A program made the translations under genes and the position numbers. Below, piece after piece: positions 40,542 through 49,717 of a DNA stretch of 64,000 nt. The notes under the pieces are model-generated. The model saw nothing but the letters and a program-made list of their open reading frames with translations. It was not told where the DNA came from and did no database searches. Within the stretch, counting starts at the first letter, position 1, and each line of letters opens with the position of its first letter. The stretch is from Streptomyces sp. AA1529 (GTDB taxonomy: Bacteria > Actinomycetota > Actinomycetes > Streptomycetales > Streptomycetaceae), in assembly GCF_000280905.1 (NCBI RefSeq), contig NZ_ALAP01000054.1, positions 53,715 through 117,714 of the forward strand, written 5' to 3'.

Positions 40542-41480
40542 TCAGGAGAAGCGGTCGACGTTCTTCTTGGTGACGACCTTCACCGGGACCTTGATCTGCT
40601 TGTCGACGCTGGAGCCGTCGATGACGCGCATGGCGTTGCGGACCGCCATCTTGCCGAGCTCGGACGGCTGCTGGGCGACGGTCGCGTTGATGGTGCCCTT
40701 CTTGATGGCCTTCATCGCGTCACCGGTGCCGTCGAAGCCGACGATCTTGACGGACTTGCCCGCCTTGGAGCCGAGCGCCTTGACCGCGCCGAGCGCCATC
40801 TCGTCGTTCTCCGCGAAGACCGCGTCGATCTCCGGGTGCGACTGCATGGCGTTGGTGGTCACGTCCAGGCCCTTGGTGCGCTGGAAGTCCGCGGGCTGCT
40901 TGGTGACGACCTTGATGCCCGGGAACTCCTTCAGGCCCTGCTTGAAGCCCTTGCCGCGCTCACGGGATGCGGAGGTGCCGGTCTGGCCCTGGAGCCACAG
41001 GACCTGGCCCTTGCCGTCGAGCTGCTCGGCGATCTCCTTGGCGGCCTTCTCGCCGCCCGCCACGTTGTCGGAGGCGACGGTCGTCTTGATGTCGGCCTTG
41101 TTGACGCTGCGGTCGGCGGCGATGACCGGGATCTTCGCGTTGTTGGCGGCCTTGACCGAGGGGGCCGCGGCATCCGAGTCGACCGGGTTGATGATGATCG
41201 ACTTCACCTGCTGGGAGGTGAAGTTCTGGATCTGGTTGGCCTGCTGCGAGGCGTCGTCCGAGGCGTTCTGGACGCTCAGTTCGGCGCCCTGGGCCTTGGC
41301 CTCCTCCTCGGCGCCCTTCTTCATCTGGACCATGAAGGGCTGGTTGAGCGCGGATATGGCGAAGCCGATCTTGGGCTTCTCCTTGCCGTCACTCGAGCCG
41401 CCGCCCGAGCCACAGGCCGTTGCGGTCAGCGCGACTGCCGTGGCCATGACGACGACAGACGTGTTCGTTCTCTTGCTCAT
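40542..41480 (-). CDS. rbsB: Ribose ABC transporter, substrate-binding lipoprotein
   Basis: A 312-aa lipoprotein. The N-terminal signal ends in a lipobox LTATAC, with Cys at residue 23 followed by a GSGGGSS linker. The two-lobe type I periplasmic-binding fold follows: KIGFAISALNQPFMVQMKKG, IIINPVDSDAAAPSVKAANN, IPVIAADRSVN (the DR contacts ribose), SDNVAGGEKAA and IVGFDGTGDAM. It anchors to the outer face of the membrane and delivers ribose to RbsC. It lies 61 bases after rbsC. Confidence 0.96.
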   Translation of the reverse strand: MSKRTNTSVVVMATAVALTATACGSGGGSSDGKEKPKIGFAISALNQPFMVQMKKGAEEEAKAQGAELSVQNASDDASQQANQIQNFTSQQVKSIIINPVDSDAAAPSVKAANNAKIPVIAADRSVNKADIKTTVASDNVAGGEKAAKEIAEQLDGKGQVLWLQGQTGTSASRERGKGFKQGLKEFPGIKVVTKQPADFQRTKGLDVTTNAMQSHPEIDAVFAENDEMALGAVKALGSKAGKSVKIVGFDGTGDAMKAIKKGTINATVAQQPSELGKMAVRNAMRVIDGSSVDKQIKVPVKVVTKKNVDRFS

Positions 41481-41541
41481 TGCTGCATTCCTTGCAGTCG
41501 GCAGATGGATGAACTACGCGAGCTCCCCCGTCGCATAAAGA

Positions 41542-42555
41542 TCATGCGCGGCGACGCAGTGTATCGAGGAGCACGGCGAGCGCAATAACTACCCCAATGA
41601 CGACCTGCTGCCAGAAAGCGGAAACATCGAGCAGGTTGAGTCCATTGCGCAGAACAGCGAGGATAAGGGCCCCGATCAGTGTTCCGGAAGCCTTGCCCAC
41701 GCCTCCGGCCAGACTGGCACCACCAATGACGACCGCGGCAATCGCGTCCAGTTCGTAACCTTCGGCAGCCGTCGGCTGGGCCGAGGCGAGCCGCGAGGCC
41801 AGGACGATCCCGGCGACCGCGGCGAAGGCACCCACCAGGGTGTAGATCACCAGCTTCTGGCGGCGGACCCGGATACCGGACAGGTGCGCGGCCTCCTCGT
41901 TGCCGCCGATCGCGTACATCGACCGGCCGCTGTAGGTGCGGTTGAGCACCAGCGCCGCCAGCAGACCCATCAGGATCATCACGATGACCGGTACCGGCAG
42001 CCACTCACCGACCGTCTTGCCGATCCAGGAGAGGGAGTCCGGCAGCACCACGGGGCTGCCCTCGGAGACGACCTGGGCCAGACCGCGCGCCGCCGAGAGC
42101 ATCGCGAGGGTCGCGATGAACGGGGGCAGCTTGCCGTAGGAGATCAGGATGCCGTTCAGCAGTCCGCAGGCGGTGCCCGCAAGGATCGCCAGCAGTACGC
42201 CGAGGAAGACCGGCATGCCCTGGGTGGTGGTGAACCAGCCCAGCATCACCCCGGAGAAGGCGGCCACCGAGCCGACCGACAGGTCGATGCCCCCGGAGAC
42301 GATGGCGAACGTGACGCCGAAGGCCAGGATCGCGGTCACGGCCGCCTGGACGCCGACGTTGAGCAGGTTCGTCGCGGTGAAGAAGTTGCTGGTCCAGAAC
42401 GACAGCACCAGCACCAGGACGAGCAGCGCGACCAGCGCGCCGTTGTCCTGCAGTACGCGCCCTGTGTCCTCCACGACGCGACGGGCCGGGTTCGGCCCTC
42501 GCTTGCCGCCGGGGCGCTTGTCCAGGCGGTGACCCGGCTGCGTGTCAATGGCCAC
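41542..42555 (-). CDS. rbsC: Ribose ABC transporter, permease
   Basis: A 337-aa membrane protein with about ten hydrophobic segments and the BPD_transp_2 signature region GIDLSVGSVAAFSGV. Further landmarks: ISYGKLPPFIATLAMLSAARG, the EAA-like cytosolic loop YAIGGNEEAAHLSGI, and the C-terminal GALILAVLRNGLNLLDVSAFWQ (as in E. coli RbsC). The first 40 residues are a hydrophilic lead rich in Arg/Lys. Its start lies 11 bases inside the end of rbsA, so the two are coupled. Confidence 0.96.
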   Translation of the reverse strand: MAIDTQPGHRLDKRPGGKRGPNPARRVVEDTGRVLQDNGALVALLVLVLVLSFWTSNFFTATNLLNVGVQAAVTAILAFGVTFAIVSGGIDLSVGSVAAFSGVMLGWFTTTQGMPVFLGVLLAILAGTACGLLNGILISYGKLPPFIATLAMLSAARGLAQVVSEGSPVVLPDSLSWIGKTVGEWLPVPVIVMILMGLLAALVLNRTYSGRSMYAIGGNEEAAHLSGIRVRRQKLVIYTLVGAFAAVAGIVLASRLASAQPTAAEGYELDAIAAVVIGGASLAGGVGKASGTLIGALILAVLRNGLNLLDVSAFWQQVVIGVVIALAVLLDTLRRRA

Positions 42556-44113
42556 GGGGAGAGTCCTCCATCTCGCTCGTTCCTGGCGCGGAGGTGCCGA
42601 CGGCCAGGGCCATGACGGCGTCCTGGGTCGCTTCCCGCGCGGTCAGTTCACCGGCGATCCGGCCCTGGGACATCACCAGGACCCGATCGCTCATGCCCAG
42701 CACCTCGGGGAGGTCGCTGGAGATCATCAGCACCGCGTGGCCGGAGGCCGTCAGCTCGTTGACGAGCTGGTAGATCTCGACCTTCGCGCCCACGTCGATG
42801 CCGCGGGTCGGTTCATCGAGGATCAGCACGCGGCTGTTGGCGAGCAGCCACTTGCCGATCACGACTTTCTGCTGGTTGCCGCCGGAGAGCGTGCGCACGT
42901 GCTGGTCCAGTCCGGCCATCCGCACCCCGAGCCGCTCGGCGATCCGGGACGCCGCCCGGCGCTGCCCGGCGCGGTTCACCAGGCCGCCCCTGCTCGCCTC
43001 GCGCAGGGTCACCAGGCCGAGGTTCTCCGAGACCGAGGCGTCCGGCAGCAGGCCCTGGCCCTTGCGGTCCTCGGGGACCAGCCCCAGTCCGGCCGCGTGC
43101 GAGGCCCACACGTCGCCGCCGGGCAGCCGCTTGCCGGAGACCTCGACGCGGCCGGCGTCGTAGCGGTCGGCGCCGAAGACGGCCCGCGCCACCTCGGTGC
43201 GGCCCGCGCCGACCAGTCCGGCGATGCCGACGACCTCGCCGGCGCGCACCTCGAAGGAGACGTCGTCGAACACGCCCTGCCTGCGCAGGCCGGTCACCCG
43301 CAGCAGCGGGGCGGCGGATCCCGCACCGGCGCCCTGGGCCGGTGCGGCCTGGCGCGGGTACTGCTGCTCGATGCTGCGGCCCACCATCAGCCGCACCAGC
43401 TCTTCCTGCCCGGTGCCGGCCGGGACCTGGCCGACGCTGCGGCCGTCCCGCAGCACGGTGACCCGGTCGCCGATGGCCGGGATCTCCTCCAGGTGGTGGG
43501 TGATGAAGACGATGCCCACGCCCTCGGCCCGCAGTTTGCGGACGATGGTGAAGAGGCGGTTGACCTCTTCGGCGGTGAGCACGGCGGTCGGCTCGTCCAT
43601 GATCAGGATCCGGGTGCGCAGGCTGAGCGCCTTGGCGATCTCGACCATCTGCCGGCCGGCGATGCCGAGTCTGCCCACCGGGGTGCGCGGCGAGGCGGTG
43701 ATCCCGACCCGGTCCAGCAGCACCTTCGCGTCGGCCTCCATCTTCCTGCGGTCCACGAGGCCCAGGCGGCGCGGCTGCCGCCCCAGGAAGATGTTCTCCG
43801 CGACGGACAGGTGCGGCACCAGGTTGAACTCCTGGTGGATGGTGGCGATGCCGAGCTTCTCCGCGGCCTCCGCGTCGGCGATCCGTACGGTTCTGCCGTC
43901 GCAGAGCACCCGCCCCTCGTCCGGGCGGTAGGTTCCGGAGAGCACCTTGATCAGCGTGCTCTTGCCGGCGCCGTTCTCGCCCAGCAGGACGTGCACTTCA
44001 CCGGCGCGCAGGTCGAAGTCGACACCGTCGAGCGCGACCACGCCGGGGAAGGTCTTGCGGATGCCTTCCGTGCGCAGCAGTTCCCGTGCCGGGGGCGGGT
44101 CTGGGGTGGTCAA
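42545..44113 (-). CDS. rbsA: Ribose ABC transporter, ATP-binding protein (two NBDs)
   Basis: A 522-aa tandem ATPase. NBD1 has a good Walker A (GENGAGKST), Walker B IMDEPTAVL, and the signature replaced by IAGRQMVEIAKAL. NBD2 has a degenerate Walker A (GLVGAGRTE) but a full LSGGNQQKVVIGKW signature and LDEPTRGIDVG. This split is normal for sugar ABC ATPases. The start is a TTG at 44113 overlapping the rbsR stop (TTGA); no ATG/GTG is available near the domain start. The frame is open far upstream through rbsR and should not be read as a fusion. Confidence 0.95.
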   Translation of the reverse strand: MTTPDPPPARELLRTEGIRKTFPGVVALDGVDFDLRAGEVHVLLGENGAGKSTLIKVLSGTYRPDEGRVLCDGRTVRIADAEAAEKLGIATIHQEFNLVPHLSVAENIFLGRQPRRLGLVDRRKMEADAKVLLDRVGITASPRTPVGRLGIAGRQMVEIAKALSLRTRILIMDEPTAVLTAEEVNRLFTIVRKLRAEGVGIVFITHHLEEIPAIGDRVTVLRDGRSVGQVPAGTGQEELVRLMVGRSIEQQYPRQAAPAQGAGAGSAAPLLRVTGLRRQGVFDDVSFEVRAGEVVGIAGLVGAGRTEVARAVFGADRYDAGRVEVSGKRLPGGDVWASHAAGLGLVPEDRKGQGLLPDASVSENLGLVTLREASRGGLVNRAGQRRAASRIAERLGVRMAGLDQHVRTLSGGNQQKVVIGKWLLANSRVLILDEPTRGIDVGAKVEIYQLVNELTASGHAVLMISSDLPEVLGMSDRVLVMSQGRIAGELTAREATQDAVMALAVGTSAPGTSEMEDSPRGH

Positions 44114-45117
44114 CGACGCGTCCTTTCGTCTTCGCCGCAGGAGCGGCGCGCTGTGAGGTGGGCGGAGAGCGTGACGGAACCGGCGCTCCGGCCCTCCACC
44201 AGGTCGGTCAGTGCGGCGACCGCGCGGTGGCCCAGTTCCTGGGTGGGTTGGGCGATGGCGGTGATCGGGGGGTCGGTGTGCAGGAACCACGGGATGTCGT
44301 CGAAGGCGGCGAGCGACACGTCGTGCGGGACCCGCACCCCGAGAGTGCGGAGCTGTTCCATGACGCCGAGCGCCATCAGGTTGTCGGTCGCGAAGATCGC
44401 GTCCGGCGGCTCCGGCAGCGCGAAGAACGCGTCCGTCGCCCGCCGCCCGCTCGCGGTCTGGAAGTCGCCCTGTCCGATGAAGCTCTCGGGCAGCGGCAGG
44501 CCGTGCGCGTGCAGGGCCGAACGGAAGGCGTCCACCCTCTCGTTGCTGGTCGTGCTGGCCACGGGCCCGGTGATGATGGCCAGCCGCCGGTGTCCGAGCG
44601 CGTACAGATGGGCGACGAGATCGTGCACCGCGGGCCGCCCGTCGGCGCGCACCAGGGGCACGTCCAGCCCTTCGATCCAGCGGTCGACGAAGACCATCGG
44701 GATGCCGAGCAGCGCGGCCTCGCGCAGGGCGACGGAGTCGCCGTCGGCGGGGGAGACGAGCAGGCCGTCGATCCGGCGGTCGAGCAGGGTGCGCACGTGG
44801 TGGTCCTGGAGCGTGAGCTGTTCGTCGGCGTTGCCGATGATCACGCTGTAGCCGCGGCTGCGGGCCGCGTCCTCGACCGCGCGGGCCAGCTCGGTGAAGA
44901 AAGGATTCAGCACGTCGCTGATGACCAGTCCGAGGGTGCGGGTCTGGTCGGTACGCAGCGACCGGGCCAGCGTGTTGGGCCGGTAGCTCAGCTCCGAGAC
45001 GGCGGACAGCACCCGGGCGCGGGTCTCCTCGCGGACCCCGCTGTGGTCGTTGAGGACGCGCGAGACCGTGGCCACGGAGACGCCCGCGCGGGCTGCGACG
45101 TCCTTGATGCCTGCCAT
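44110..45117 (-). CDS. rbsR: LacI-family repressor of the ribose operon
   Basis: A 335-aa LacI/GalR regulator: helix-turn-helix IKDVAARAGVSVATVSRVLN at residue 4, hinge ELSYRPNTLARSLRTD, then a ribose-binding-like domain (LGLVISDVLNPFFTELARAV, DVSLAAFDDIPWF). Because it is the first gene of rbsR-A-C-B-K-D and its stop overlaps the rbsA start, it is named by context. ATG 45117 is chosen by the helix-turn-helix position; its ribosome site is weak. A likely operator lies 170-210 bp upstream. Confidence 0.93.
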   Translation of the reverse strand: MAGIKDVAARAGVSVATVSRVLNDHSGVREETRARVLSAVSELSYRPNTLARSLRTDQTRTLGLVISDVLNPFFTELARAVEDAARSRGYSVIIGNADEQLTLQDHHVRTLLDRRIDGLLVSPADGDSVALREAALLGIPMVFVDRWIEGLDVPLVRADGRPAVHDLVAHLYALGHRRLAIITGPVASTTSNERVDAFRSALHAHGLPLPESFIGQGDFQTASGRRATDAFFALPEPPDAIFATDNLMALGVMEQLRTLGVRVPHDVSLAAFDDIPWFLHTDPPITAIAQPTQELGHRAVAALTDLVEGRSAGSVTLSAHLTARRSCGEDERTRR

Positions 45118-45284
45118 TGCCGTGCCGTGATCCAGAGGTGAGGGACGCCGCGTCGGCGCGGCGTCGGGCGGGGGAGGGGGAGGAGCGGTGGTCGGGGTTC
45201 CGGGGCGGGGAGCCGTGCTGGCCTCCGGTCCGGAACGGTGCGAGGTGCTCCCGGCGCACACGGGTGTACCAGGAGGCGCCGCAC

Positions 45285-45329
45285 TGCGCATGGAAACGAT
45301 TACATCGGTAATGGAAAGTGATGTGCGCA
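45285..45329. promoter_or_regulatory. Candidate RbsR operator and promoter region
   Basis: An AT-rich block in the 364-bp gap between rbsR and the helicase gene contains GGAAACGATTAC (45292-45303), a LacI-type CG-centred dyad, and a second AATGGAAAG segment. It is framed by TGCGCAT (45285-45291) and ATGTGCGCA (45321-45329), an outer inverted repeat. The rest of the gap holds nothing recognisable. Confidence 0.5.
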
Positions 45330-45481
45330 TGGTGATGCAAGTTGAGGACATCGACGATGCACGATCGTGATGATGCGCGTGCAGACGCAACTGCGGTGGT
45401 CGCGCGACCAGTTCCGGAAGGGGCCGCAGAGTTGTCCACAGGGCCGCCCCGATGTCCGTCCGCGAGGCTACCGTCGGTGAC

Positions 45482-47734
45482 ATGACGTTCCAGCCTGCGG
45501 TGCTCGAAGGGGTACTAGAGCGCATCACCTACGCCAATGAGGACAACGGGTACACCGTGGCCCGGGTCGACACCGGCCGCGGCGCCGGCGAACTGCTCAC
45601 GGTCGTGGGTGCGTTGCTCGGCGCCCAGGCGGGGGAGTCGCTGCGCATGGAGGGCCGCTGGGGCTCCCACCCGCAGTACGGACGCCAGTTCCAGGTGGAC
45701 AACTACGTCACGGTGCTCCCGGCCACCGTCCAGGGCATCCGGCGCTATCTGGGCTCGGGTCTGGTCAAGGGCGTCGGGCCGCGCATCGCGGACCGGATCG
45801 TCAGCCACTTCGGCGTCGACACGCTGGAGGTCATCGAGGCCGACGCGCGCAGGCTCATCGAGGTCCCCGGCCTCGGCCCCAAGCGCACCGGACTGATCGC
45901 CGCGGCCTGGGAGGAGCAGAAGGCGATCAAGGAGGTGATGGTCTTCCTCCAGGGTGTGGGCGTCTCCACCTCCATCGCGGTGCGCATCTACAAGCAGTAC
46001 GGCGACGCGTCCATCTCCGTGGTGCGCGGCAACCCCTACCGGCTGGCGGCCGACGTGTGGGGCATCGGCTTCCTGACCGCCGACCGCATCGCGCAGGCGG
46101 TCGGCATCCCGCACGACAGCCCCGAACGGGTCAAGGCGGGTCTGCGGCACGCCCTTTCGCAATCCTCCGACCAGGGCCACTGCTATCTGCCCGAGGAGCG
46201 GCTCATCACCGAGGCGGTCAAGCTCCTCCAGGTGGACACCGGGCTGGTCATCGACTGCCTCGGCGAACTCGCGGGGGACGAGGAGGGCGGGGTGGTCCGC
46301 GAACCGGTGCCCGATCCGGAGCAGCCGGAGCACAGCCTGACCGCCGTCTACCTCGTCCCCTTCCAGCGCGCCGAGGTGGCCCTGGCGGCGCAGCTCAAGC
46401 GGCTGGCCCGCACCCCCGAGGACCGGTTGCCGTGGTTCCGGGACGTCGACTGGGAGGCGGCGCTGGGCTGGCTGGCCCGGCGCACCGGTGCCCGGCTGGC
46501 ACCCGAGCAGGAGGAGGCGGTGCGGCTCGCGCTCACCAGCCGGGTCGCGGTGCTGACCGGTGGGCCGGGGTGCGGCAAGTCCTTCACGGTGCGCTCGGTC
46601 GTCGAGCTGGCCCGCGCCAAGGAGGCCCGGGTGGTGCTCGCCGCGCCCACCGGCCGGGCCGCCAAACGGCTGGCCGAGCTGACCGGGGCCGAGGCGTCCA
46701 CGGTCCACCGGCTGCTGGAGCTGAAGCCCGGCGGGGATGCGGCCTACGACCGGGACCGCCCGCTGGAGGCCGACCTCGTGGTGATCGACGAGGCGTCCAT
46801 GCTCGATCTGCTGCTCGCCAACAAACTGATCAAAGCCGTCCCGCCGGGTGCGCATCTGCTGCTCGTCGGGGATGTGGACCAGCTCCCCTCGGTGGGCGCC
46901 GGTGAGGTGCTGCGCGACCTGCTGGCCGAGGGCGGTCCGGTCCCGGCGGTGCGGCTGCGCCGGATCTTCCGCCAGGCCCAGCAGTCCGGTGTGGTGACCA
47001 ACGCGCACCGCATCAACTCCGGCACCCCGCCGCTCACCCGGGGTCTGTCGGATTTCTTCTTCTTCGTGGAGGAGGACACCGAGGCCGCCGGGCTGCTGAC
47101 GGTGGACGTGGCGGCCCGCCGCGTCCCGGCGAAGTTCGGGCTGGATCCGCGCCGCGATGTGCAGGTGCTCGCCCCCATGCACCGCGGCCCGGCCGGCGCC
47201 GGGGCGCTGAACGGTCTGCTCCAGCAGGCCGTCACCCCGGCCCGGCCCGACCTGCCGGAGAAGCGGTTCGGGGGGCGGGTCTTCCGGGTGGGCGACAAGG
47301 TCACCCAGATCCGCAACAACTACGAGAAGGGTGCGAACGGCGTCTTCAACGGCACCGTCGGGGTCGTCACCGGGCTCCACCCGGACGACCACCGGCTCAC
47401 CGTGCTGACGGACGAGGACGAGGAGGTCGGGTACGACTTCGACGAGCTGGACGAGCTGTCCCACGCCTATGCGATGACCATCCACCGGTCGCAGGGCAGT
47501 GAGTACCCGGCAGTAGTGATCCCGGTCACCACGGGTGCCTGGATGATGCTCCAGCGCAATCTGCTCTACACGGCCGTGACGAGAGCCAAGCGGCTGGTGG
47601 TGCTGGTGGGGTCCCGCAGAGCCCTCGGGCAGGCCGTCCGCACCGCCTCCGCGGGGCGCCGGTGCACGGCGCTCGACCACCGGCTGCGCGCCTCCGCGCC
47701 GGCTCCGGGAGGCGGGATGGGCGCCGGGGGGTGA
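45482..47734 (+). CDS. RecD2-like ATP-dependent DNA helicase
   Basis: A 750-aa superfamily 1B helicase of the RecD2 type, not part of a RecBCD complex. The N-terminal 200 residues hold an OB-like start (LEGVLERITYANEDNGYTVA) and helix-hairpin-helix segments (GSGLVKGVGPRIADRIVSHF, LIEVPGLGPKRTGLIAAAW). The helicase core has Walker A GGPGCGKSFTVR, Walker B LVVIDEASMLDL, GDVDQLPSVGAGEVLRD, and the C-terminal SH3-like and UvrD motifs (NGVFNGTVGVVTG, AMTIHRSQGSEYPAVV, LLYTAVTRAKRLVVLVG). It unwinds DNA 5' to 3' in repair. ATG 45482 is chosen; ATG 45452 is possible. Citrate synthase follows on the same strand. Confidence 0.94.
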   Translation: MTFQPAVLEGVLERITYANEDNGYTVARVDTGRGAGELLTVVGALLGAQAGESLRMEGRWGSHPQYGRQFQVDNYVTVLPATVQGIRRYLGSGLVKGVGPRIADRIVSHFGVDTLEVIEADARRLIEVPGLGPKRTGLIAAAWEEQKAIKEVMVFLQGVGVSTSIAVRIYKQYGDASISVVRGNPYRLAADVWGIGFLTADRIAQAVGIPHDSPERVKAGLRHALSQSSDQGHCYLPEERLITEAVKLLQVDTGLVIDCLGELAGDEEGGVVREPVPDPEQPEHSLTAVYLVPFQRAEVALAAQLKRLARTPEDRLPWFRDVDWEAALGWLARRTGARLAPEQEEAVRLALTSRVAVLTGGPGCGKSFTVRSVVELARAKEARVVLAAPTGRAAKRLAELTGAEASTVHRLLELKPGGDAAYDRDRPLEADLVVIDEASMLDLLLANKLIKAVPPGAHLLLVGDVDQLPSVGAGEVLRDLLAEGGPVPAVRLRRIFRQAQQSGVVTNAHRINSGTPPLTRGLSDFFFFVEEDTEAAGLLTVDVAARRVPAKFGLDPRRDVQVLAPMHRGPAGAGALNGLLQQAVTPARPDLPEKRFGGRVFRVGDKVTQIRNNYEKGANGVFNGTVGVVTGLHPDDHRLTVLTDEDEEVGYDFDELDELSHAYAMTIHRSQGSEYPAVVIPVTTGAWMMLQRNLLYTAVTRAKRLVVLVGSRRALGQAVRTASAGRRCTALDHRLRASAPAPGGGMGAGG

Positions 47735-47895
47735 CCATGACGGCCAAGAGGGTGCACCATGTCCAGATGGACGGCACTCCGTGCCACCATGGAGCCCTCT
47801 GGCTGACCCCCAGTGCACCGCACAGCGCTGGATAAGGGAGAGTGGAAAGAGTCAGGGCACCTCGAAGAAGAGGCACTACGTCGGTGAGGGATGAC

Positions 47896-49200
47896 GTGAG
47901 CGAACACCGCGACAGCGAGAACTCCGTAGTACTCCGCTACGGGGACGGCGAGTACAGCTACCCGGTCGTCGACAGCACGGTGGGCGACCGTGGCTTCGAC
48001 ATCGGCAAGCTGCGCGCCCAGACCGGTCTGGTGACCCTGGACTCGGGATACGGCAACACCGCCGCCTACAAATCCGGCATCACTTTCCTCGACGGTGAGC
48101 AGGGCATCCTGCGCTACCGCGGCTATCCGATCGAGCAGCTCGCCGAGCGCGGCACCTTCCTGGAGACGGCGTACCTGCTCATCAACGGCGAGCTGCCCAC
48201 CGTCGACGAGCTGAGCGCGTTCAAGAACGAGATCACGCAGCACACCCTGCTGCACGAGGACGTCAAGCGGTTCTACGACGGCTTCCCGCGCGACGCGCAC
48301 CCGATGGCGATGCTCTCCTCGGTGGTCAGCGCGCTGTCGACGTTCTACCAGGACAGCCACAACCCCTTCGACGAGGAGCAGCGGAACCTCTCGACCATAA
48401 GGCTGCTGGCCAAGCTGCCCACGATCGCCGCCTACGCGTACAAGAAGGCCATCGGCCACCCGGTCGTCTACCCGAGCAACGACCTCGGCTACGTGGAGAA
48501 CTTCCTGCGGATGACCTTCTCGGTCCCGGCGCAGGAGTACGCGCTGGATCCGGTCGTGGTCAGCGCCCTGGAGAAGCTGCTGATCCTGCACGCGGACCAC
48601 GAGCAGAACTGCTCGACCTCCACCGTGCGCCTGGTCGGTTCCTCGCAGGCGAACATGTTCGCCTCGGTCTCGGCCGGTATCAACGCCCTCTGGGGCCCGC
48701 TGCACGGCGGCGCCAACCAGAGCGTGCTGGAGATGCTCCAGGGCATCCAGGCCTCGGGCGGCGACGTCGACACCTTCATCCGCAAGGTGAAGAACAAGGA
48801 AGACGGCGTCAAGCTCATGGGCTTCGGCCACCGCGTCTACAAGAACTTCGACCCCCGGGCGAAGATCATCAAGTCGGCCGCCCACGATGTGCTCTCGGCG
48901 CTGGGCAAGAGCGACGAGCTGCTGGACATCGCCCTCCGCCTGGAGGAGCACGCGCTCTCCGACGACTACTTCGTCGAGCGCAAGCTCTACCCGAACGTGG
49001 ACTTCTACACCGGCCTGATCTACCGCGCCATGGGCTTCCCGACCAGCATGTTCACGGTGCTGTTCGCGCTCGGCCGGCTGCCGGGCTGGATCGCCCAGTG
49101 GCACGAGATGATCAAGGAGCCGAACTCGCGGATCGGCCGCCCGCGGCAGATCTACACCGGCATCGTCGAGCGCGAGTACGTTCCGGTCGAGGCGCGCTGA
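47896..49200 (+). CDS. citA: Citrate synthase (hexameric type)
   Basis: A 434-aa enzyme condensing oxaloacetate and acetyl-CoA at the head of the TCA cycle. Catalytic residues are readable: His in WGPLHGGANQSV, His in GFGHRVYKNFDPRAK and Asp in PNVDFYTGLIYRAMG. The N-terminal VVLRYGDGEYSYPVVDSTVG domain marks the hexameric, NADH-sensitive type. GTG 47896 is preferred, with GAGGG 5-6 bases upstream; GTG 47884 is an alternative. The gene order (helicase, citrate synthase) resembles the citA region of S. coelicolor as I recall it. An 18-bp terminator follows. Confidence 0.97.
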   Translation: MSEHRDSENSVVLRYGDGEYSYPVVDSTVGDRGFDIGKLRAQTGLVTLDSGYGNTAAYKSGITFLDGEQGILRYRGYPIEQLAERGTFLETAYLLINGELPTVDELSAFKNEITQHTLLHEDVKRFYDGFPRDAHPMAMLSSVVSALSTFYQDSHNPFDEEQRNLSTIRLLAKLPTIAAYAYKKAIGHPVVYPSNDLGYVENFLRMTFSVPAQEYALDPVVVSALEKLLILHADHEQNCSTSTVRLVGSSQANMFASVSAGINALWGPLHGGANQSVLEMLQGIQASGGDVDTFIRKVKNKEDGVKLMGFGHRVYKNFDPRAKIIKSAAHDVLSALGKSDELLDIALRLEEHALSDDYFVERKLYPNVDFYTGLIYRAMGFPTSMFTVLFALGRLPGWIAQWHEMIKEPNSRIGRPRQIYTGIVEREYVPVEAR

Positions 49201-49236
49201 GCCGCGGAGGCGTACACATCCGGCTCCTGACACCGG

Positions 49237-49284
49237 CACAAACGGAAGGCCCCCATCCGAGCGGACGGGGGCCTTCCGTTTGTG
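49237..49284 (+). terminator. Terminator of citrate synthase
   Basis: An 18-bp perfect stem (CACAAACGGAAGGCCCCC at 49237-49254 with its complement at 49267-49284), extendable inward with one mismatch, 37 bases after the stop codon. The TTTGTG of the 3' arm gives a short U-containing end. Confidence 0.9.
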
Positions 49285-49319
49285 CGGATTGACGAAGAGA
49301 CGTAGGTCACAGAAATTAG

Positions 49320-49580
49320 GGGGTAACCATAAGCGGGGCTCGTAGGTCTAACCGGGTGGCGTCGGCTTCCCGGCGGAGCCTTCGCCACTGCTTCACATCT
49401 GTCTTGGGGGACGGATGGGGAGTGAAGAAACGGTGAACGTGCGCGGGGAGCTTGAGCGGCCCTCCCGCAGCACGGACACCCAGAGGCGCCCGGCCAGGAT
49501 CCCGTGGGGGGAATCCATGACCGGGAATGGAAGCGCCCCGTCGACGGGCCCGTGGGGGGACCTGGTCGGCGGGGCGCTTT
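49320..49580 (+). ncRNA. Possible orphan non-coding transcript downstream of citA
   Basis: Right after the citA terminator there is TTGACG (49289-49294) and an A/T-rich AAATTA about 18 bases later, a plausible promoter, but no downstream gene on this strand until 50239. A hairpin with a T-run ends at 49580. The intervening 210-240 bases have no convincing open frame: translations are Arg/Pro-rich and lack a ribosome site. The region contains several GC hairpins (for example GGCTTCCCGGCGGAGCC near 49366-49382). It could be a small RNA or a long leader fragment; the evidence is only promoter plus terminator. Confidence 0.22.
49531..49580. terminator. Hairpin in the citA-copZ gap
   Basis: AAGCGCCCCGTCGAC (49531-49545) pairs with GTCGGCGGGGCGCTTT (49565-49580) with one mismatch, and the right arm ends in TTT. 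It could end a plus-strand transcript starting near 49320 or a minus-strand one from the metallochaperone gene. Confidence 0.5.
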
Positions 49581-49594
49581 CTGCCGTCCGGAGT

Positions 49595-49626
49595 GCCGGA
49601 CTCTCCGACTGCCGGACTCTCCGACT
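49595..49626. repeat. Two tandem 16-bp repeats
   Basis: GCCGGACTCTCCGACT occurs twice head to tail in the gene-free stretch before the metallochaperone gene. No role is evident. Confidence 0.85.
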
Positions 49627-49717
49627 GCCGGGCTCGCTCGCTGCCCGGGCTGCGCGGGGTCCGGTGCGGGGCGACACTGGAAGTGGTCGATGCCCGCGAG
49701 CCGGTGCCCGGCCGTTG

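Noticed and set aside
44114..45439. Fusion of RbsR-region sequence to RbsA (964-aa frame)
   Set aside because: The upstream part is an out-of-frame reading of rbsR; TTG 44113 overlapping the rbsR stop explains the start.
49393..49677. 94-aa minus-strand gene in the citA-copZ gap
   Set aside because: Arg/Pro/Ser-rich translation without conserved segments or ribosome site.
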